Source: OMOG01 sp041485845
GTDB taxonomy: Bacteria > Acidobacteriota > Terriglobia > Bryobacterales > Bryobacteraceae
Reading direction: 5' to 3'
Assembly: GCA_041485845.1 (NCBI GenBank)
Contig: JBGPKH010000355.1
Location: 1-9,040 of the forward strand
Length of the DNA stretch: 9,040 nt
The position numbers and the translations under genes are program-made. Below the pieces are notes generated by a model. The model was not told the origin of the DNA. It did not search any database and saw only the letters and a list, made by a program, of their open reading frames with translations. The number at the start of each line of letters is the position of its first letter. Position 1 is the stretch's first letter. This document shows, in pieces, positions 6,571 through 9,040 of the stretch.

Positions 6571-7020
6571 CTACTCCTCGGGGGATTGAGGCGGAAAATC
6601 GTCATCGAGAAGCATGGACACGGCGAACGGGCACTCCTTGGGGAACTCAGCGTGCGGGATCCCGGTCTCGATCGAAGCGTACGTAACTGCATCCGAATAC
6701 GAATCTGTGGCGATCGCCTGGAGTTGCGGCCTCAGGCTCGGGCTCTCGCGCAGAATGCGCCTGATCTTGACGCGCTGCTTGGCTATGCTCATCAGCCAAC
6801 TCCGGCTTCGTTTGACTGGCTGCAACTCGTATTTCAGCAAGTGCAGCATGATCTGAATCACCGCACTTTCCAGCGCTCTTTGCCTGCTCTTGCTCAAGTC
6901 TTCGATCTCCTCAGCGATGTGCTCGAGATCGGCCTCGTTGAAATTCCCCGAACGCACGAGCTCCGCGTTCCGCAGAGCCCACTCGGAGAAATCCTTGTCG
7001 TAGAGATCGGCCGCATTCAT
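6571..7020 (-). CDS. DUF29 family protein
   Basis: This 149-residue protein has the DUF29 signature: DLYDKDFSEWALRNAELVRSG (5-25), DLEHIAEEIEDLSKSRQRAL (31-50), and then a helix MLHLLKYELQP (58-68) followed by RSRSWLMSIAKQRVKIRRIL (71-90). DUF29 proteins are small helical proteins found in many cyanobacteria, proteobacteria and Acidobacteria; their function is unknown. The frame is open further upstream to 7110, but the family pattern starts at MNAADLYDKDF. I therefore chose the ATG at 7020 and not the 179-residue version, which would overlap tssK. A CATAAT box ends 6 nt before this ATG. The C-terminus is acidic (DDDFPPQSPEE). It is divergent from tssK and 71 bp upstream of the methyltransferase, with which it may be co-transcribed. 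Confidence 0.85.
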   Translation of the reverse strand: MNAADLYDKDFSEWALRNAELVRSGNFNEADLEHIAEEIEDLSKSRQRALESAVIQIMLHLLKYELQPVKRSRSWLMSIAKQRVKIRRILRESPSLRPQLQAIATDSYSDAVTYASIETGIPHAEFPKECPFAVSMLLDDDFPPQSPEE

Positions 7021-7026
7021 ACCTTT

Positions 7027-7032
7027 ATTATG
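7027..7032 (-). promoter_or_regulatory. -10-like box 6 nt before the DUF29 start
   Basis: The minus strand reads CATAATaaaggtATG. CATAAT matches five of six -10 consensus bases and ends 6 nt before the ATG at 7020. No good -35 box lies 16-18 bp further upstream. AAAGG could act as a ribosome-binding site, but at 1 nt from the ATG it is too close, so a leaderless transcript is the simpler reading. Confidence 0.35.
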
Positions 7033-7040
7033 CCCCGCCC

Positions 7041-7070
7041 TTGGACACAGCGCTTCACTTCTGGTAGTGT
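7041..7070 (+). promoter_or_regulatory. Putative tssK promoter
   Basis: TTGGAC (7041-7046) and TAGTGT (7065-7070) are 18 bp apart, and the second box ends 8 nt before the tssK ATG at 7079. No Shine-Dalgarno sequence lies between them. Both boxes are weak matches (three of six each), so this is suggestive only. It is divergent from the DUF29 box within a 58-bp gap. Confidence 0.3.
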
Positions 7071-7078
7071 GATTCCAA

Positions 7079-8434
7079 ATGAAACGACTCCAGCCGGTCA
7101 TCTGGACCAAAGGGACGTTCCTGAGCCCGCAGTATCTCCAGCTTCAGGACCGCTTCCTCGAAAACCTGTTGCAGTTCCACCTGGAGAGCCTTTCGTTCTG
7201 CCCCTGGGGTTTCCGCTCGCTGCAAATCAGCCAGGAGGCCTTGGCCGCCGGGTCGTTCGACATTTCCAGCGCCTGCGGAATTCTGCCGGACGGGCTGCTG
7301 TTCGACATTCCGGCGTCCGATAGCGCCCCACCCCACAAACTGCTGGCCGATTGCTTCGAGCCGGACCAGACCACCCTGGAGTTGTTCCTGGCGGTACCGC
7401 AGTATCGTGAGCGAGGCTTGAACGTGGCGACTTCCGCGCGCCAGGGCGGGGCCCGTTACCGCGCCGAGATCGAACTGTTCCGCGACGAAAACACCGGCCT
7501 GGCGGAGAAGCCCGTACAGATTGCCCGCAAGAATCTCCGGCTGCTGGTGGAAGGTGAATCGCTGGATGGGTACTCCACGCTGCGGGTCGCGCGGGTGTTG
7601 CGCACCGAGGCCGGCACGTTCCAACTGGAGCCGCGCTTCGTGCCGCCGCTGCTCGACTTTCTGGCGAGCGATTACCTGTCGGCGATTGCGCGCCGTTTGG
7701 TCGAGATCCTGAGCGCGCGTTCCAGCGCGATTGCCGGTTTGCGCCGCCAGAAGAACCAGAGTCTGGCCGATTTCACCGCCGCCGACATCGCTAATTTTTG
7801 GCTGCTCTACACGGTCAACACCGCGTTCCCCAACTTTCGCCACCTCTTTGAAACGCGCGGCGGCCATCCCGAGCTGCTCTACTCCGCCATGCTCGACCTG
7901 GCCGGCGCGCTCACCACGTTCTCGATGAACATTCATCCGCGCGACCTGCCCCCGTACGAGCACGACGATCTCGGCACGTGTTTCACCGAGCTCGACGAGA
8001 AGTTGCGCATTCTGCTGGAGACGGTAGTGCCCAGCAACTTCGTCTCGCTGCCGCTGAAGCTGGTGCAGCCTTCCATCTACGCCACTTCGCTGGACAACGA
8101 CAAGTACCTGGTGAACACCAAGATGTACCTGGCGATTGGCGCCGAAACCAGCAAGGCCGAGATCGTGGGCAAGGCGCCGTACCTGGTCAAAGTCTGTTCG
8201 GCCAGCCACATCGAACACCTGGTGCGCCAGGCGCTGCCCGGCCTGCCGCTGACCTATGTGGACACGCCGCCGAGCGCGATTCCCATCAAGCTCAACTTTC
8301 AGTATTTCAGCGTCAGCCAGTCGGGGCTGTGCTGGGAGGCGATCCAACGCGCGCGCAACCTGGCGGCGTACGTGCCGGGCGAACTGCCCAATCCGCAGTT
8401 GGAATTGATCATATTGCTGCCGCAGGCGAGCTGA
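7079..8434 (+). CDS. tssK: Type VI secretion baseplate subunit TssK
   Basis: This 451-residue protein matches TssK in length (about 445 is usual) and in sequence pattern. TssK is the trimeric baseplate adaptor that joins the T6SS wedge proteins to the membrane complex (TssJLM) on the cytoplasmic side. The N-terminus VIWTKGTFLSPQYLQLQDRF (7-26) is the conserved TssK shell-domain start, where a W-x-x-G-x-F/L-x-x-P-Q core is typical. Later blocks include ANFWLLYTVNTAFPNFRHLF, HPELLYSAMLDLAGALTTFS and, near the C-terminus, the strand-rich receptor-binding part with AAYVPGELPNPQLELIILLP. The frame is intact. Unusually, no tssJ, tssL, tssM, tssA or vipA/B lies beside it: upstream is DUF29 on the other strand, and downstream is non-coding sequence and a glycosidase. 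No Shine-Dalgarno site precedes the ATG. Confidence 0.9.
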   Translation: MKRLQPVIWTKGTFLSPQYLQLQDRFLENLLQFHLESLSFCPWGFRSLQISQEALAAGSFDISSACGILPDGLLFDIPASDSAPPHKLLADCFEPDQTTLELFLAVPQYRERGLNVATSARQGGARYRAEIELFRDENTGLAEKPVQIARKNLRLLVEGESLDGYSTLRVARVLRTEAGTFQLEPRFVPPLLDFLASDYLSAIARRLVEILSARSSAIAGLRRQKNQSLADFTAADIANFWLLYTVNTAFPNFRHLFETRGGHPELLYSAMLDLAGALTTFSMNIHPRDLPPYEHDDLGTCFTELDEKLRILLETVVPSNFVSLPLKLVQPSIYATSLDNDKYLVNTKMYLAIGAETSKAEIVGKAPYLVKVCSASHIEHLVRQALPGLPLTYVDTPPSAIPIKLNFQYFSVSQSGLCWEAIQRARNLAAYVPGELPNPQLELIILLPQAS

Positions 8435-8731
8435 CCCTGGCAATGCCGCGTACGTCAAGCAACTCATCCGGCCGTTCCGGCTTCGCACGGACAAGGTGGC
8501 CCTACATCCGGCTCGCGGTGATTTTTGTGGCCGTCAGCCGCCACCGATGCCGAACCGCTGAGGCAGGTCGAGCCGGATGGACCGCGTCACACCGGCCGGA
8601 ATCGATGGCGCTGGCGACGATCGAAGCCAGCGTGTACGGCGCCGCGTTGCCGGGATGGCCTTCGAGACGCATGGCTTCACAGAATGCGGGACCGATGGAG
8701 AGCCGGGAAACCAGTGAGAGCGCGAAGCATC
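8435..8731. other. Spacer between tssK and the glycosidase gene
   Basis: About 297 bases lie between two convergent genes. It contains an 11-bp inverted repeat (see the next entry) and a further copy of CATCCGGC at 8465-8472. A minus-strand open frame of 77 codons (8735-8502) starts with GTG overlapping the TGA of the glycosidase gene. Its translation is rich in Ala, Arg and Ser and shows no domain, so I do not call it a gene. A short plus-strand frame after the tssK stop also reads as noise. Decayed coding sequence is possible but not shown. Confidence 0.5.
8505..8579. repeat. 11-bp perfect inverted repeat with nested complementarity
   Basis: CATCCGGCTCG at 8505-8515 is perfectly complementary to CGAGCCGGATG at 8569-8579, leaving a 53-nt loop. 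Inside the loop, CGGTG (8516-8520) can pair with CACCG (8542-8546). Alternatively, GTGGC (8527-8531) can pair with GCCAC (8540-8544), or GCGGT (8515-8519) with ACCGC (8554-8558). No U tract follows on either strand, so this is not a standard intrinsic terminator. It lies between convergent genes, where a bidirectional transcription-ending structure or a REP-like element would fit. Confidence 0.55.
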
Positions 8732-9040
8732 TCACGACACCTGCCAGTAGACGGAATAACGCCTGTCAAACAGGCTGTTCAGAGGAACCAGGGTCACGTC
8801 CTTCTTTTGACCGGTGGTGCGGAAGGCCAGCGGCTGGTCCGCGGGCTTGATCCACGAACTCGGGTCGGCGCCCGGGGCGCGGAAGGCCGGGATATCGAGC
8901 GCAGGCACGGGCGGGGTGGTGTTGGCCGGACCCAGCGGCGACCCGTACTGCTCGGTGTTCGGCGCGCCGACTCGCAGATTCGGCCCGATGATGTGCGCCT
9001 CGGTCAGCCCTTCGCCGCCGAGATCGCCCGCCAGCACCAG
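8732..9040 (-). CDS. GH127-like glycoside hydrolase (beta-L-arabinofuranosidase type), 3' end only
   Basis: This is the C-terminal ~102 residues of a leftward gene whose start lies beyond the right edge. The fragment opens with LVLAGDLGGEGL, which matches the GPLVLAGDLG block after the catalytic (alpha/alpha)6 barrel in GH127 (formerly DUF1680) proteins. It closes with PLAFRTTGQKKDVTLVPLNSLFDRRYSVYWQVS-type sequence: the VPLN-x-x-x-D/H-x-RYSVYW ending is typical of this family's terminal beta-sandwich. Members remove arabinofuranose or related sugars from plant polysaccharides, and many are exported, but the signal peptide would lie outside the window. The catalytic cysteine and glutamate are also outside, so activity cannot be judged. 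It converges on tssK and has no evident functional link to it. The stop is TGA at 8734-8732. Confidence 0.78.
   Translation of the reverse strand: MVLAGDLGGEGLTEAHIIGPNLRVGAPNTEQYGSPLGPANTTPPVPALDIPAFRAPGADPSSWIKPADQPLAFRTTGQKKDVTLVPLNSLFDRRYSVYWQVS

Noticed and set aside
4880..6589. 569-codon open frame on the + strand, antisense to the methyltransferase
   Set aside because: No domain, Arg/Gln/His-rich composition and no ribosome-binding site. The opposite strand has clear methyltransferase motifs.
5502..6692. 396-codon minus-strand frame overlapping the methyltransferase in another frame
   Set aside because: Pro/Arg/His-rich noise and no motifs; it also overlaps the 3' end of the DUF29 gene.
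7021..7110. N-terminal extension of the DUF29 protein to 179 residues
   Set aside because: The extra 30 residues do not match the family, which begins at MNAADLYDKDF, and they would overlap the tssK start.
7055..8494. 479-codon open frame on the - strand, antisense to tssK
   Set aside because: Gln/Arg/Val-rich composition of a shadow frame; tssK on the + strand is a clear family member.
8502..8735. 77-codon minus-strand frame whose GTG start overlaps the glycosidase stop (GTGA)
   Set aside because: The coupling geometry is attractive, but the translation has no domain and biased Ala/Arg/Ser content, and it spans the inverted repeat. Conservation would be needed to accept it.

Overview
This GC-rich window reads as chromosomal sequence from an Acidobacteria-like bacterium, possibly of the Solibacter/Bryobacter type. 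That placement is inferred from gene content: a secreted protein joining a carboxypeptidase-regulatory-like domain to TPR repeats, a DUF29 gene, a GH127-type glycosidase, and an uncharacterised protein resembling ones I associate with Acidobacteria. No rRNA, tRNA, CRISPR array or insertion sequence is visible.

Layout, left to right. Bases 1-163 are the 3' end of rplQ (ribosomal protein L17, + strand). Bases 164-480 hold no convincing gene, although one strong Shine-Dalgarno/ATG pair lies there. A leftward block follows: a small membrane-anchored YHS-domain protein (481-756), the secreted TPR protein (804-1967, with a visible promoter) and an uncharacterised protein (2057-2536, TTG start). A 59-bp divergent region separates this from the rightward pair xerD-like tyrosine recombinase (2596-3504) and class II tRNA nucleotidyltransferase/poly(A) polymerase (3536-4879). 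Convergent to that pair is a leftward pair: a DUF29 gene (6571-7020) followed by a 521-residue SAM-dependent methyltransferase (4934-6499). Divergent from DUF29 is a full-length T6SS baseplate gene, tssK (7079-8434). It has no other tss gene beside it. About 300 bp of non-coding sequence with an 11-bp inverted repeat follows, then the 3' end of a leftward GH127-like glycosidase gene that runs off the window.

The genes look like a mosaic of short housekeeping and accessory units and not one pathway. L17, the nucleotidyltransferase and XerD are core information-processing functions. The TPR and YHS proteins are probably co-transcribed and envelope-associated. I did not find a clear new multi-gene system. 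The points most worth a second look are the isolated tssK, the methyltransferase with HPPY in place of NPPY, the -10-like boxes 6-8 nt before three start codons (suggesting leaderless mRNAs), the orphan ribosome-binding site after rplQ, and the structured spacer after tssK.
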